From Pseudomonas cremoris (GTDB lineage Bacteria; Pseudomonadota; Gammaproteobacteria; Pseudomonadales; Pseudomonadaceae): a stretch of DNA of 64,000 nt. The stretch is taken from NCBI RefSeq assembly GCF_014230465.1, contig NZ_JAAXCY010000005.1, forward strand, positions 310,001 through 374,000, in the 5' to 3' direction. Within the stretch, counting starts at the first letter, position 1. Every line of letters starts with the position of its first letter. Positions 12,947 to 25,364 of the stretch are shown piece after piece. The notes under the pieces are model-generated. The model saw only the letters and a list, made by a program, of their open reading frames with translations, was not told where the DNA came from and made no database searches. Both the position numbers and the translations under genes were made by a program.

Positions 12947-15217
12947 ATGTTAAACCGCGAGCTCGAAGTCACCCTCAATCTTGCCTTCAAGGAGGCCCGT
13001 TCGAAGCGTCATGAGTTCATGACCGTCGAACACCTGCTGCTGGCACTTTTGGATAACGAAGCTGCCGCCACCGTTCTGCGTGCGTGCGGCGCCAACCTCG
13101 ACAAACTCAAGCATGACCTGCAGGAGTTTATCGACTCCACAACGCCACTTATTCCCGTCCACGATGAAGACCGTGAAACCCAGCCAACCCTGGGCTTCCA
13201 ACGGGTACTTCAGCGTGCTGTTTTCCATGTGCAGAGCTCCGGTAAGCGTGAAGTCACGGGCGCCAATGTGCTTGTGGCGATCTTCAGCGAACAGGAAAGC
13301 CAGGCAGTGTTCCTGCTCAAGCAGCAGAGCGTTGCCCGTATCGATGTCGTCAACTACATCGCCCACGGTATCTCCAAGGTGCCTGGGCACGGCGATCATT
13401 CCGAGGGTGAGCAGGATATGCAGGACGACGAGGGCGGTGAGTCTTCTTCTTCGGGCAATCCACTGGATGCCTATGCCAGTAACCTCAATGAGCTAGCGCG
13501 CCAGGGGCGGATCGATCCGCTGGTGGGGCGTGAGCTTGAGGTTGAGCGTGTAGCGCAGATCCTTGCACGTCGTCGCAAGAACAATCCGTTGCTGGTGGGT
13601 GAGGCAGGCGTGGGTAAAACCGCGATTGCCGAAGGCCTGGCCAAGCGCATTGTCGATAACCAGGTGCCTGACCTGTTGGCCAACAGCGTCGTCTACTCCC
13701 TTGACCTGGGCGCGTTGCTCGCCGGGACCAAGTACCGTGGCGATTTCGAGAAGCGCTTCAAGGCGCTGCTCGGCGAGCTGAAAAAACGTCCGCAAGCCAT
13801 CCTGTTTATCGATGAGATCCACACCATCATTGGTGCCGGTGCGGCATCTGGTGGGGTGATGGACGCCTCCAATCTGCTCAAGCCATTGCTGTCGTCGGGT
13901 GATATCCGCTGCATCGGCTCGACCACGTTCCAGGAATTCCGCGGGATCTTCGAAAAAGATCGTGCGCTGGGACGTCGCTTCCAGAAAGTTGATGTGTCCG
14001 AACCTTCGGTTGAAGACACCATTGGTATCCTGCGCGGGCTGAAGGGGCGCTTTGAGGCGCACCACGGCATCGAATACACCGATGAAGCGCTGCGTTCGGC
14101 CGCCGAGTTGGCGTCACGCTACATCAATGACCGGCACATGCCGGACAAAGCCATCGACGTGATCGACGAGGCGGGGGCGTATCAGCGCCTGCAGCCGGTC
14201 GAGAAGCGAGTGAAACGCATCGACGTACCTCAGGTCGAGGACATCGTGGCCAAGATCGCGCGGATTCCGCCTAAGCACGTCAACAGCTCCGACAAGGAGC
14301 TGCTGCGTAACCTGGAGCGTGACCTCAAGCTCACTGTGTTCGGCCAGGATGCGGCGATCGACGCGCTGTCTACCGCGATCAAGCTTTCGCGTGCGGGTCT
14401 CAAGTCGCCGGACAAGCCGGTCGGTTCGTTCCTGTTTGCAGGGCCTACCGGCGTCGGCAAGACCGAGGCGGCGCGGCAGTTGGCCAAGGCCATGGGTATT
14501 GAGCTGGTGCGCTTCGACATGTCCGAATACATGGAGCGTCATACCGTGTCGCGCCTGATCGGTGCGCCTCCGGGCTATGTCGGTTTCGACCAGGGCGGTC
14601 TATTGACCGAAGCGATCACCAAACAACCGCACTGCGTGTTGCTGCTCGATGAAATCGAGAAGGCGCACCCGGAAGTCTTCAACCTGCTGCTGCAGGTCAT
14701 GGATCACGGGACCCTCACCGACAACAACGGGCGCAAGGCGGATTTCCGCAACGTCATCGTGATCATGACCACTAACGCCGGTGCCGAAACGGCCGCGCGG
14801 GCCTCGATCGGCTTCAGTCATCAGGATCATTCTTCCGATGCGATGGAAGTGATCAAGAAGAGCTTTACGCCGGAGTTCCGCAACCGTTTGGACACCATTA
14901 TCCAGTTTGGTCGCCTCAGTCATGAGGTTATCAAAAGCGTGGTGGACAAGTTCCTTACCGAGCTTCAAGCGCAGTTGGAAGACAAGCGCGTGCAGCTGGA
15001 AGTGACGGATGCAGCGCGCAGTTGGCTGGCCGAAGGCGGCTACGATGCGGCAATGGGTGCTCGCCCAATGGCGCGTCTGATCCAGGACAAGATCAAGCGG
15101 CCGTTGGCCGAAGAGATCCTGTTTGGCGAGCTTTCCGACCATGGCGGCGTGGTGCATATCGATCTGAAGGACGGCGAGCTGACCTTCGAGTTCGAAACCA
15201 CGGCTGAAATGGCCTGA
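12947..15217 (+). CDS. clpA: ClpA, AAA+ unfoldase of the ClpAP protease
   Basis: The 756-aa protein has the N-domain (about 1-145, where ClpS docks), an acidic linker with a poly-serine stretch, and two AAA+ modules. Walker A motifs are G-E-A-G-V-G-K-T near residue 217 and G-P-T-G-V-G-K-T near 500; Walker B motifs are I-L-F-I-D-E and V-L-L-L-D-E. It lacks the long ClpB middle domain, which separates it from ClpB. It unfolds substrates and feeds them to ClpP. A strong terminator follows. Confidence 0.97.
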   Translation: MLNRELEVTLNLAFKEARSKRHEFMTVEHLLLALLDNEAAATVLRACGANLDKLKHDLQEFIDSTTPLIPVHDEDRETQPTLGFQRVLQRAVFHVQSSGKREVTGANVLVAIFSEQESQAVFLLKQQSVARIDVVNYIAHGISKVPGHGDHSEGEQDMQDDEGGESSSSGNPLDAYASNLNELARQGRIDPLVGRELEVERVAQILARRRKNNPLLVGEAGVGKTAIAEGLAKRIVDNQVPDLLANSVVYSLDLGALLAGTKYRGDFEKRFKALLGELKKRPQAILFIDEIHTIIGAGAASGGVMDASNLLKPLLSSGDIRCIGSTTFQEFRGIFEKDRALGRRFQKVDVSEPSVEDTIGILRGLKGRFEAHHGIEYTDEALRSAAELASRYINDRHMPDKAIDVIDEAGAYQRLQPVEKRVKRIDVPQVEDIVAKIARIPPKHVNSSDKELLRNLERDLKLTVFGQDAAIDALSTAIKLSRAGLKSPDKPVGSFLFAGPTGVGKTEAARQLAKAMGIELVRFDMSEYMERHTVSRLIGAPPGYVGFDQGGLLTEAITKQPHCVLLLDEIEKAHPEVFNLLLQVMDHGTLTDNNGRKADFRNVIVIMTTNAGAETAARASIGFSHQDHSSDAMEVIKKSFTPEFRNRLDTIIQFGRLSHEVIKSVVDKFLTELQAQLEDKRVQLEVTDAARSWLAEGGYDAAMGARPMARLIQDKIKRPLAEEILFGELSDHGGVVHIDLKDGELTFEFETTAEMA

Positions 15218-15236
15218 TCGCTGATCGCAATACAGC

Positions 15237-15263
15237 AAAAGGCGCCGAAAGGCGCCTTTTTTG
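15237..15263 (+). terminator. Terminator of clpA
   Basis: AGGCGCC-GAAA-GGCGCCT is a perfect stem with a GAAA tetraloop followed by six Ts, about 20 nt past the clpA stop. Confidence 0.95.
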
Positions 15264-15294
15264 TGCGCTATCTTCCAGGCGCAGAAGCTCAAAG

Positions 15295-15382
15295 GTGGGA
15301 GCGGGCTTGCTCGCGAATGCGGTCTTTCAGTCGACTGATTCGGGTCTGATACACCGCATTCGCGAGCAAGCCCGCTCCCACA
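15295..15382. repeat. REP pair (REPIN-like), copy 2
   Basis: Arms GTGGGAGCGGGCTTGCTCGC... and its exact inverted partner, each extended by a shared GAATGCGGT / ACCGCATTC, face each other across about 30 bp between clpA and infA. Confidence 0.92.
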
Positions 15383-15420
15383 TTGGGTAGGTGGTGTTGG
15401 AGAAAAAGTGCATGCACACA

Positions 15421-15447
15421 AAAACGCCCGGCATAACCGGGCGTCTT
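15421..15447 (-). terminator. Terminator of infA
   Basis: On the minus strand GACGCCCGG-TTATG-CCGGGCGTTTTTGT forms a GC-rich stem and T-run 13 nt past the infA stop. Confidence 0.9.
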
Positions 15448-15459
15448 GTATTGACTTGC

Positions 15460-15678
15460 TTAGCGAGCGCGGTAAGTGATGCGCCCTTTGCTCAAGTCAT
15501 AGGGCGTCAGCTCGACGCGCACTTTGTCACCGGTAAGAATACGAATGTAGTTCTTGCGCATCTTGCCGGAGATATGCGCGGTTACGACGTGCCCATTTTC
15601 CAACTCCACACGAAACATGGTGTTGGGCAGGGTGTCGACGACAGTGCCTTCCATTTCGAAGCTGTCTTCTTTCGACAT
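15460..15678 (-). CDS. infA: Translation initiation factor IF-1
   Basis: The 72-aa protein is a single OB-fold that binds the 30S A site. The opening [13 protein letters not shown] and the internal [19 protein letters not shown] match IF-1 almost residue for residue, and 72 aa is the standard length. The longer reading frame that starts 66 nt upstream is not used. It is convergent with clpA. Confidence 0.98.
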
Positions 15679-15778
15679 GCAGTAAAGCCCTCGGTATCCA
15701 GTGAATGGCCCGGTGCAACTGCGCCAGGCAAAAGCGGCGTGCATTGTGCCCGAAAAAGGGTGTTTAAGCCAAGGGGTT

Positions 15779-16486
15779 CTAGTTAAGCGTGACCCATCTT
15801 TGATTAATCAGCAGTTCTATGGGCCGATATTGGGTCTTGTAGTTCATCTTTTTGCAGTTTTTGATCCAGTAGCCGAGGTACACCGCCTCCAGTTCCAGGC
15901 GCAATGCCTCGCCAATTTGCCAGAGAATCGCAAAACGCCCCAGGCTGCGACGCTCCTCGGTCGGTTCATAGAAGGTGTAGACCGCCGACAGACCGTTCGG
16001 CAGTAAATCGGTCACGGCCACCGCCATCAGGCGGCCATTCGCACGAAACTCGTAGAAACGCGAGAAGGGCAAGTCGCGCACCAGGAATGTTGAGAACTGG
16101 TCGCGGCTGGGGGGGAACATGTCGCCGTCAGCGTGCCGTTGCTCGATATAGCGTTGGTAGAGGTCGAAATACTCTTCGGTAAACCGCGGCTTGGTCGATG
16201 TCACCGTCAGGTCGGCATTGCGCTTGAGAATGCGCTTCTGGTTGCGCTCTGGCAGGAACTGCGCCACGGGAATACGTGCCGGCACGCAGGCGTTGCAGTT
16301 CTGGCAATGAGGCCGGTACAAGTGATCGCCGCTGCGCCGAAAGCCCATCTCCGACAGGTCGGCGTACACATGCACGTCCATAGGCTGGCTGGGGTCGAGG
16401 AACAGCGTGGTGGCCTGCTCGTCGGGCAGATAGCTGCAAGAGTGAGGTTGAGTGGCATAAAACTTCAAGCGCGCCAACTCGGTCAT
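15779..16486 (-). CDS. bpt: Aspartate/glutamate leucyltransferase (Bpt)
   Basis: The 235-aa enzyme belongs to the bacterial ATE-like family. Bpt moves leucine from Leu-tRNA to N-terminal Asp or Glu, creating a ClpS-type degron. The N-terminal cysteine motif ([15 protein letters not shown]) and S-C-S-Y-L are typical. The ATG at 16486 has GAGG upstream and gives the expected length. It lies 55 nt after aat in the same direction, so the two aminoacyl-transferases are probably co-transcribed. Confidence 0.93.
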
Positions 16487-16541
16487 GATCAACCCTCGGA
16501 TAAGCTTTGAAATAAGTGTAAGCCAGGTGCGCGCATGTCGC

Positions 16542-17222
16542 CTAAGAAACCCATGGTCCAGAGTTGGGTTGGTCCAGATGGTCGCGCAGAAAACCTGCGA
16601 AGTCGCTACGGGATATGGCGCGGGCACCCAGGCTGTGCAAATGATCGTTGGGCATCTGGCAGTCGATCAATACAAAGCCCCAGGCTTGCAATTGACGGGT
16701 CAAGGTGGCGAAGCCGAATTTCGAGGCGTTGTCGGCGCGACTGAACATGGATTCACCAAAAAACAATTGACCCATTGCCAGCCCATACAGGCCTCCCACC
16801 AATTTGCCGTCGTCCCACACTTCCACCGAATGGGCGTGGCCGCGACGATGCAATTCCAGGTAGGCGCTCTGTATGCCCTCGGTGATCCAGGTGCCATCGG
16901 CATAGGCGCGGGGTGCGGCGCAGGCCTGGATGACGGCGGCGAAATCCTGGTCGAACGTCACCGTGTAGCGCTGCTGGCGCAATAACTTGCCCAGGCTGCG
17001 GGACACGTGCAATTCGTCGGGGAATATCACGGTACGCGGGTCTGGTGACCACCAGAGAATCGGCTGGCCTTGCGAAAACCATGGAAAGCAGCCGTGGCGG
17101 TAGGCTTGCACCAGTCGCTCGGCCGACAGGTCGCCGCCGGCGGCGAGCAGGCCGTTGGGTTCGCGCATGGCTTTTGTCAGCGGCGGGAATGTCAGTGAGT
17201 CGCGTTGTAACCAGGTCAGCAT
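16542..17222 (-). CDS. aat: Leucyl/phenylalanyl-tRNA-protein transferase
   Basis: Aat attaches Leu or Phe to N-terminal Lys or Arg, marking the protein for ClpS-ClpAP. The 226-aa sequence has the family signature [18 protein letters not shown] and [17 protein letters not shown]. The ATG at 17222 (opening M-L-T-W-L-Q-R) is chosen over one 45 nt upstream because this is the usual start in Pseudomonas. With clpS, clpA and bpt within 5 kb it completes the N-degron pathway. Confidence 0.96.
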   Translation of the reverse strand: MLTWLQRDSLTFPPLTKAMREPNGLLAAGGDLSAERLVQAYRHGCFPWFSQGQPILWWSPDPRTVIFPDELHVSRSLGKLLRQQRYTVTFDQDFAAVIQACAAPRAYADGTWITEGIQSAYLELHRRGHAHSVEVWDDGKLVGGLYGLAMGQLFFGESMFSRADNASKFGFATLTRQLQAWGFVLIDCQMPNDHLHSLGARAISRSDFAGFLRDHLDQPNSGPWVS

Positions 17223-17720
17223 GGTATCCAGGCTTGCGGAAGGGGAGGGGAGTGGCAGGTATGGCACCTGTCGCGGCAGTGCTGATTATTGTCGACGTAG
17301 CGTCATCGGGCCAGCCCGAATCGGGCATTGAGGTGGATTAGCGTTAGCGGGTGTTTCTGCAACTCTATGCCGGGGATGCGGTCGTAATCGGGTTCGGGCA
17401 ATGCAGGCCATTTGCCAAGCTGGCCTGGATTGGTAAAAACAGCTCATAAGCCTTTGTCAGCAAAGGCAATGCATGCTCAAATTGAACATGTTGTGACACT
17501 TAAATTGGCTATGCTGCTGGGTAATGGGCAAGGGCGTGGCATCGCGGACACAAACCCGTACAATGCGGCCTTTGTGGCGCTTTCGTCATTTCGCCAAGCA
17601 ATCGCCCAGTGTTAAAAGTAGATTCAACGACGCTCGTTCATTTTTCAACTGCTCGGATTGGGCAGTATTTATCGTCATTCAATAGATGGACGCGCTAAAA
17701 GGCGCAGGAAAAGACCCGTT
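17223..17720. other. 498-bp gap between aat and ftsK
   Basis: No protein gene is supported here. A 67-codon frame at 17412-17615 has no ribosome site and no recognisable content. A small hairpin (GCCTTTG-TCAG-CAAAGGC, near 17453) has no T-run. A TACAAT near 17559 could be an ftsK -10 but lacks a good -35. By my recollection trxB1 sits at this spot in P. aeruginosa PAO1; nothing like it is present. Confidence 0.5.
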
Positions 17721-20129
17721 TTGAAGAAATCCGCCGCAACACCTAAAGCAGCAGTCGTGCCGGCCTGGCGCCAGCACCTGCACTATCGACTCAAGGAAGG
17801 CGCGCTGATCGCCATCGGCGCCCTGTGCCTGTTCCTGATGATGGCCTTGCTCACCTATGGCAAGGACGATCCGGGCTGGAGCCACAACAGCAAGATCGAA
17901 GACGTGCAGAACTTCGGCGGCCCCGCCGGTTCCTACAGCGCCGATATCCTGTTCATGGTGCTCGGCTACTTCGCCTATATTTTCCCGTTGTTGCTGGCCA
18001 TCAAGACCTGGCAGATCTTCCGCCAGCGCCACGAACCGTGGCAGTGGAGTGGCTGGCTGTTCTCCTGGCGCCTGATCGGCCTGGTGTTCCTGGTGTTGTC
18101 TGGCGCGGCGTTGGCGCATATCCACTTCCATGCGCCCACCGGCCTGCCGGCGGGCGCTGGCGGGGCGCTGGGCGAAAGCCTTGGCGACCTGGCGCGCAGG
18201 ACCCTGAATATCCAGGGCAGCACCCTGATGTTTATCGCGCTGTTCCTGTTCGGCCTCACCGTGTTCACCGACCTGTCGTGGTTCAAGGTGATGGACGTGA
18301 CCGGCAAGATCACCCTCGACCTGCTGGAGCTGTTCCAGGGCGCTGCCAACCGTTGGTGGGCGGCCCGTGTCGACCGCAAGCGCATGGTTGCGCAACTGCG
18401 TGAGGTGGACACCCGTGTCAACGAGGTGGTTGCGCCAAGCACCCCGGATCGCCGCGAGCAGGCCAAGGTCAAGGAACGCCTGATCGAACGCGAGCAAGCC
18501 CTGAGCAAACACATGTCGGACCGCGAGAAGCAGGTGCCGCCGGTGATCGCCCCCGCGCCGCCCAAGCCTGCCGAACCGAGCCACCGCGTACAGAAAGAAA
18601 AGCAGGCGCCGCTGTTTGTCGACAGCGCCGTCGAAGGCACGTTGCCGCCGATTTCGATTCTCGACCCGGCCGAAAAGAAACAACTCAACTACTCCCCGGA
18701 ATCCCTGGCCGCTGTTGGCCACCTGCTGGAAATCAAGCTCAAGGAATTCGGCGTCGAAGTGTCGGTGGATTCGATCCATCCCGGCCCGGTGATCACCCGT
18801 TACGAGATTCAGCCGGCTGCCGGTGTCAAGGTCAGCCGCATCTCCAACCTGGCCAAGGATTTGGCGCGATCCCTGGCCGTGACCAGCGTGCGGGTGGTGG
18901 AAGTGATTCCCGGCAAGACCACCGTGGGTATCGAGATTCCCAACGAAGACCGCCAGATCGTGCGCTTCTCTGAAGTGCTGTCGACGCCGGAATACGACAA
19001 CTTCAAGTCCCCGGTTACCTTGGCCCTGGGCCACGACATCGGCGGCAAGCCGGTGATCACCGACCTGGCGAAAATGCCTCACCTGTTGGTAGCCGGTACC
19101 ACCGGTTCGGGTAAATCGGTGGGTGTGAACGCCATGATCCTGTCGATCCTGTTCAAGTCCGGCCCGGAAGACGCCAAGCTGATCATGATCGACCCGAAGA
19201 TGTTGGAACTGTCGATCTACGAAGGCATTCCGCACCTGCTGTGCCCGGTCGTCACCGACATGAAGGACGCCGCCAACGCCCTGCGCTGGAGCGTGGCCGA
19301 GATGGAGCGCCGCTACAAGCTGATGGCGAAGATGGGCGTGCGTAACCTGTCGGGCTTCAACGCCAAGATCAAGGAAGCCCACGATCGCGGCGAGACCATT
19401 GATGACCCGTTGTACAAGCGCGAAAGTATTCACGACGAAGCGCCAAAACTGACCAAGCTGCCCACCATCGTGGTCGTGGTCGACGAATTCGCCGACATGA
19501 TGATGATCGTCGGCAAGAAGGTTGAAGAACTGATCGCCCGTATCGCCCAGAAGGCGCGGGCTGCCGGTATTCACCTGATCCTCGCCACCCAGCGCCCCTC
19601 GGTGGACGTAATCACCGGTCTGATCAAGGCCAACATTCCGACGCGCATGGCGTTCCAGGTATCAAGCAAGATCGACTCGCGCACCATCATCGACCAGGGC
19701 GGCGCCGAACAACTGCTGGGCCACGGTGACATGCTCTACATGCCGCCAGGCACCAGCCTGCCGATTCGGGTGCATGGCGCGTTCGTATCGGACGATGAAG
19801 TGCACCGCGTGGTGGAGGCCTGGAAGCTGCGCGGCGCGCCGGAATACAACGACGACATCCTCAACGGCGTCGAAGAAGCCGGTAGCGGCTTTGAGGGCGG
19901 CGGCGGTGGCGGTGACGACGATGCAGAAACCGATGCCCTGTACGACGAAGCCGTGGCTTTCGTGCTCGAAAGCCGCCGCGCCTCGATTTCCGCTGTGCAA
20001 CGCAAACTGAAAATCGGCTACAACCGCGCCGCCCGCATGATCGAAGCCATGGAAATGGCCGGCGTAGTGACCGCAATGAACACCAACGGCTCGCGCGAAG
20101 TCATCGCCCCCGGGCAGATGCGCGACTGA
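17721..20129 (+). CDS. ftsK: DNA translocase FtsK
   Basis: FtsK pumps chromosome dimers through the septum and activates XerCD at dif. The 802-aa protein has several N-terminal transmembrane helices (roughly residues 20-180), a short proline- and charge-rich linker, a RecA-like motor with Walker A G-T-T-G-S-G-K-S and Walker [11 protein letters not shown], and a C-terminal winged-helix gamma domain for reading polar DNA sequences. I chose the TTG at 17721 (L-K-K-S-A-A-T) because it gives the product usual in Pseudomonas; an ATG 63 nt upstream would add 21 very basic residues. It is followed by lolA. Confidence 0.93.
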   Translation: MKKSAATPKAAVVPAWRQHLHYRLKEGALIAIGALCLFLMMALLTYGKDDPGWSHNSKIEDVQNFGGPAGSYSADILFMVLGYFAYIFPLLLAIKTWQIFRQRHEPWQWSGWLFSWRLIGLVFLVLSGAALAHIHFHAPTGLPAGAGGALGESLGDLARRTLNIQGSTLMFIALFLFGLTVFTDLSWFKVMDVTGKITLDLLELFQGAANRWWAARVDRKRMVAQLREVDTRVNEVVAPSTPDRREQAKVKERLIEREQALSKHMSDREKQVPPVIAPAPPKPAEPSHRVQKEKQAPLFVDSAVEGTLPPISILDPAEKKQLNYSPESLAAVGHLLEIKLKEFGVEVSVDSIHPGPVITRYEIQPAAGVKVSRISNLAKDLARSLAVTSVRVVEVIPGKTTVGIEIPNEDRQIVRFSEVLSTPEYDNFKSPVTLALGHDIGGKPVITDLAKMPHLLVAGTTGSGKSVGVNAMILSILFKSGPEDAKLIMIDPKMLELSIYEGIPHLLCPVVTDMKDAANALRWSVAEMERRYKLMAKMGVRNLSGFNAKIKEAHDRGETIDDPLYKRESIHDEAPKLTKLPTIVVVVDEFADMMMIVGKKVEELIARIAQKARAAGIHLILATQRPSVDVITGLIKANIPTRMAFQVSSKIDSRTIIDQGGAEQLLGHGDMLYMPPGTSLPIRVHGAFVSDDEVHRVVEAWKLRGAPEYNDDILNGVEEAGSGFEGGGGGGDDDAETDALYDEAVAFVLESRRASISAVQRKLKIGYNRAARMIEAMEMAGVVTAMNTNGSREVIAPGQMRD

Positions 20130-20183
20130 TCCCGCGCCGCGTGGCAGCACGCGGCACGCCCTAACGACTCAATGAGGACTCCC

Positions 20184-20807
20184 ATGCGTCTTATCCGCAT
20201 GCTGTTGTTGCCGGCACTGGCCCTGACCGCTGTTTCGGCCCACGCCGATCCGGCCTCTGTCGCCAGCCTGACCAACCTGTTGGACAAATCCAAGACCCTG
20301 ACCGCGCGCTTCTCCCAGCTGACGCTGGATGCAGGCGGCACCCAGTTGCAGCAAACCGAAGGCGAAATGGCCGTGCAGCGCCCAGGCCTGTTTTACTGGC
20401 ACACTGAAGGCAAGTCTGAGCAGACCATCGTCTCCGACGGCCAGAAAGTCACGCTGTGGGACCCGGACCTGGAGCAAGCGACCATCAAGAAGCTCGATCC
20501 ACGCCTGAACCAGACACCAGCGCTGCTGCTGTCGGGTGATGTGTCGAAAATCAACGAAAGCTTCGAGATCACCTCCAAGCAAACCAGCAACGTGATCGAG
20601 TTCACGCTCAAGCCGAAGTCCAAGGACACGTTGTTTGACACCCTGAACCTGTCATTCGGCAACGGTGTGATCAACAACATGCGCTTGATCGACAGCGTCG
20701 GCCAGCGCACCGATATCCTGTTCTCCGGGGTCAAGGCCAACCAACCGGTGCCAGCCTCCAAGTTCAAGTTCGACATCCCCAAGGGTGCCGACGTGATCCA
20801 GGAATAA
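20184..20807 (+). CDS. lolA: Outer-membrane lipoprotein carrier protein LolA
   Basis: LolA carries lipoproteins across the periplasm from LolCDE to LolB. The 207-aa precursor has a signal peptide ending in A-H-A (residues 1-21) and the family pattern T-A-R-F-S-Q-L-T, then [13 protein letters not shown]. The ATG at 20184 has GAGG 7 nt upstream; an upstream in-frame ATG at 20172 lies before that site. It lies 54 nt after ftsK, the order seen in many gammaproteobacteria. Confidence 0.95.
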   Translation: MRLIRMLLLPALALTAVSAHADPASVASLTNLLDKSKTLTARFSQLTLDAGGTQLQQTEGEMAVQRPGLFYWHTEGKSEQTIVSDGQKVTLWDPDLEQATIKKLDPRLNQTPALLLSGDVSKINESFEITSKQTSNVIEFTLKPKSKDTLFDTLNLSFGNGVINNMRLIDSVGQRTDILFSGVKANQPVPASKFKFDIPKGADVIQE

Positions 20808-20834
20808 TCAGCCCAGAGGTTTCAAACGCTGCCC

Positions 20835-22156
20835 ATGGATTTGTTTCGAAGTGACCCGATTGCCCAGCCCCTGGCCGCGCGCTTGCGCTCGACCAACCTG
20901 GATGAGTACGTCGGGCAAGAACACCTGCTCGCTCGCGGCAAGCCATTGCGCGAAGCCTTGGAGCAGGGTGCGCTGCATTCGATGATTTTCTGGGGGCCGC
21001 CGGGGGTGGGCAAGACCACCTTGGCGCGGCTGCTGGCGAAAGTCTCGGATGCGCACTTCGAAACGGTTTCGGCGGTGCTCGCCGGGGTCAAGGAGATCCG
21101 CCAGGCGGTGGACGTGGCCAAACAGCAGGCCGGGCAGTATGGCAAGCGCACCATCCTGTTCGTGGATGAGGTGCACCGCTTCAACAAGTCGCAGCAGGAT
21201 GCGTTCCTGCCTTACGTGGAAGACGGCACACTGATCTTTATCGGTGCCACCACTGAAAACCCTTCGTTTGAACTCAACAATGCGTTGCTGTCTCGGGCGC
21301 GGGTCTACGTGCTCAAGAGTCTGGATGAAGCCGCGATGCAAAAACTGCTGCACCGCGCGCTAAGTGAAGACAAGGGTTTGGGTAAGCGCCAGCTGAGCGT
21401 CAGCGACGAAGGCTTCAAGATCCTGCTCACTGCCGCCGATGGCGATGGCCGGCGTTTTCTCAACTTGCTGGAAAATGCTTCTGACCTGGCCGAAGACGGC
21501 AGTGAGATAGGCGTCGACCTGCTGCAAAGCCTGTTGGGTGACACCCGTCGGCGTTTCGATAAGGGCGGCGAAGCGTTCTACGATCAGATTTCGGCGCTGC
21601 ACAAATCCGTGCGCGGTTCCAACCCCGACGGCGCGTTGTATTGGTTTGCGCGCATGATCGACGGTGGTTGCGATCCGCTGTACCTGGCGCGGCGCGTGGT
21701 GCGCATGGCCAGCGAAGACATCGGCAACGCTGACCCGCGTGCACTGAGCCTGTGCCTGGCCGCGTGGGATGTGCAGGAGCGCCTGGGCAGCCCGGAAGGC
21801 GAGTTGGCGGTGGCCCAGGCCATCACCTACCTGGCCTGTGCGCCGAAAAGCAACGCGGTGTACATGGGCTTCAAGTCAGCGTTGCGTGCGGCTGCCGAAT
21901 ACGGCTCACTCGAAGTGCCGCTGCACTTGCGCAACGCGCCGACCAAGCTGATGAAACAACTGGGCTACGGCGATGAATACCGCTACGCCCATGACGAACC
22001 GGACGCCTATGCGGCCGGCGAAGACTACTTCCCCGATGAGCTTGAGCCGCTACCGCTCTACCAGCCGGTGCCCCGTGGGCTGGAGCTGAAGATCGGTGAA
22101 AAGCTCAATCACCTCGCCCAACTCGATCGACTCAGCCCCAAACAGCGGAGAAAGTA

Positions 22157-22157
<1 letters not shown>
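20835..22157 (+). CDS. rarA: Replication-associated recombination protein RarA (MgsA)
   Basis: RarA is a clamp-loader-like AAA+ ATPase acting at stalled replication forks. The 440-aa protein has Walker [10 protein letters not shown], Walker [11 protein letters not shown] and sensor 1 G-A-T-T-E-N-P-S, then the C-terminal tetramerisation region. It lies between lolA and crcB; its stop overlaps the GTG start of crcB by one base. Confidence 0.96.
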
Positions 22158-23828
<1,671 letters not shown>

Positions 23829-25223
23829 ATGGAATTTCTGCCGCTGTTTCATAACCTGCGCGGCAGTCGTGTATTGGTCGTCGGTGGCGGGGAAATTGCC
23901 TTGCGCAAATCCCGGCTGCTGGCCGATGCCGGCGCGTTGCTGCGGGTGGTTGCTCCCCAGATCGAAGACCAGTTGCGTGAATTGGTACTGGGCAGTGGCG
24001 GAGAATTGATTCTGCGCGGTTATCAGGAAGCCGACCTTGACGGTTGCACCCTGATCATCGCCGCCACCGACGACGAGTCGTTGAACGCGCAAGTGTCCAG
24101 CGACGCCAAGCGCCGTTGCGTGCCGGTCAATGTGGTGGATGCTCCCGCTTTGTGCAGCGTGATCTTCCCAGCGATTGTCGACCGGTCGCCGTTGGTGATT
24201 GCCGTGTCCAGTGGCGGCGACGCGCCGGTGCTGGCGCGCCTGATCCGCGCCAAACTGGAAACCTGGATTCCGTCCACCTATGGCCAACTGGCCGGGCTGG
24301 CGGCGCGTTTTCGTGCTCAGGTCAAAGGCTTGTACCCGGATGTGCAGCAACGCCGCGCGTTCTGGGAAGACGTGTTCCAAGGGCCGATTGCCGATCGTCA
24401 ATTGGCCGGCCAGGGCGCCGAAGCCGAGCGCCTGTTGATCGAAAAGGTCAACGGCGCAGCGCCCAATGCACCGGGTGAGGTTTACCTGGTGGGCGCCGGC
24501 CCTGGCGACCCGGACCTGCTGACCTTTCGCGCGCTGCGCCTGATGCAGCAAGCCGACGTGGTGTTGTACGACCGTTTGGTCGCGCCCGCGATTCTGGAGC
24601 TGTGCCGCCGTGACGCCGAGCGCGTATACGTCGGCAAGCGTCGCGCCGACCATGCCGTGCCCCAGGACCAGATCAACCAGCAATTGGTGGACCTGGCCAA
24701 GCAAGGCAAGCGGGTGGTACGCCTCAAGGGTGGCGATCCGTTCATCTTTGGTCGCGGCGGCGAGGAAATCGAGGAACTGGCGGCTCATGGCATCCCGTTC
24801 CAGGTGGTGCCGGGTATCACCGCGGCCAGCGGTTGCGCGGCGTATGCCGGGATCCCGCTGACGCACCGCGACTATGCGCAGTCGGTGCGCTTTATCACCG
24901 GGCATCTAAAGGACGGAACGTCGGACCTGCCTTGGCACGACCTGGTCGGCCCTTCGCAGACCTTGGTGTTCTACATGGGCTTGGTTGGCTTGCCAATCAT
25001 TTGCGAACAACTGATCAAGCATGGTCGTGCGGCCGATACTCCGGCGGCGTTGATCCAGCAGGGCACCACGTCCAACCAGCGTGTCTTCACCGGCACCCTG
25101 GCGGACTTGCCACGCATGGTGGCGGAGCATGAAGTGCATGCGCCGACATTGGTGATCGTCGGTGAGGTGGTGGTGTTGCGCGAGAAGCTGAAGTGGTTTG
25201 AAGGCGCCCAATCCCAAATCTGA
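23829..25223 (+). CDS. cysG: Siroheme synthase CysG (trifunctional)
   Basis: The 464-aa fusion turns uroporphyrinogen III into siroheme, the cofactor of sulfite and nitrite reductases. The N-terminal half (1-210) is the NAD-dependent dehydrogenase and ferrochelatase, with the [13 protein letters not shown] nucleotide loop. The C-terminal half (from about 216) is the SAM-dependent methyltransferase, with [12 protein letters not shown] and [16 protein letters not shown]. It directly abuts serS, with no space between. Confidence 0.97.
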   Translation: MEFLPLFHNLRGSRVLVVGGGEIALRKSRLLADAGALLRVVAPQIEDQLRELVLGSGGELILRGYQEADLDGCTLIIAATDDESLNAQVSSDAKRRCVPVNVVDAPALCSVIFPAIVDRSPLVIAVSSGGDAPVLARLIRAKLETWIPSTYGQLAGLAARFRAQVKGLYPDVQQRRAFWEDVFQGPIADRQLAGQGAEAERLLIEKVNGAAPNAPGEVYLVGAGPGDPDLLTFRALRLMQQADVVLYDRLVAPAILELCRRDAERVYVGKRRADHAVPQDQINQQLVDLAKQGKRVVRLKGGDPFIFGRGGEEIEELAAHGIPFQVVPGITAASGCAAYAGIPLTHRDYAQSVRFITGHLKDGTSDLPWHDLVGPSQTLVFYMGLVGLPIICEQLIKHGRAADTPAALIQQGTTSNQRVFTGTLADLPRMVAEHEVHAPTLVIVGEVVVLREKLKWFEGAQSQI

Positions 25224-25232
25224 CGTGGCTTT

Positions 25233-25364
25233 GTAGTGAGCGGGCTTGTCCCGCGCTGGGTGGCGAAGCCGCCCTAAACCCAAGCAATTCGGTCTTCCTG
25301 AAACACCGAGGTGGTCTTATTGGGGCGGCTTCGCCGCCCAGCGCGGGACAAGCCCGCTCACTAC
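25233..25364. repeat. Long REP-type inverted repeat, second family
   Basis: Arms of about 48 nt (beginning GTAGTGAGCGGGCTTGTCCC) face each other between cysG and the reductase gene. They differ from the commoner GCGAGCAAGCCCGCTCCC family: the stem includes GGCGAAGCCGCC. The last bases of the right arm include the stop codon of the next gene on the minus strand. Confidence 0.9.

Noticed and set aside
17412..17615. A 67-codon frame between aat and ftsK
   Set aside because: No ribosome site and no recognisable or structured product.
17679..19574. A 631-codon open frame on the minus strand
   Set aside because: It lies wholly opposite ftsK and its histidine- and glutamine-rich translation is typical of an antisense shadow.
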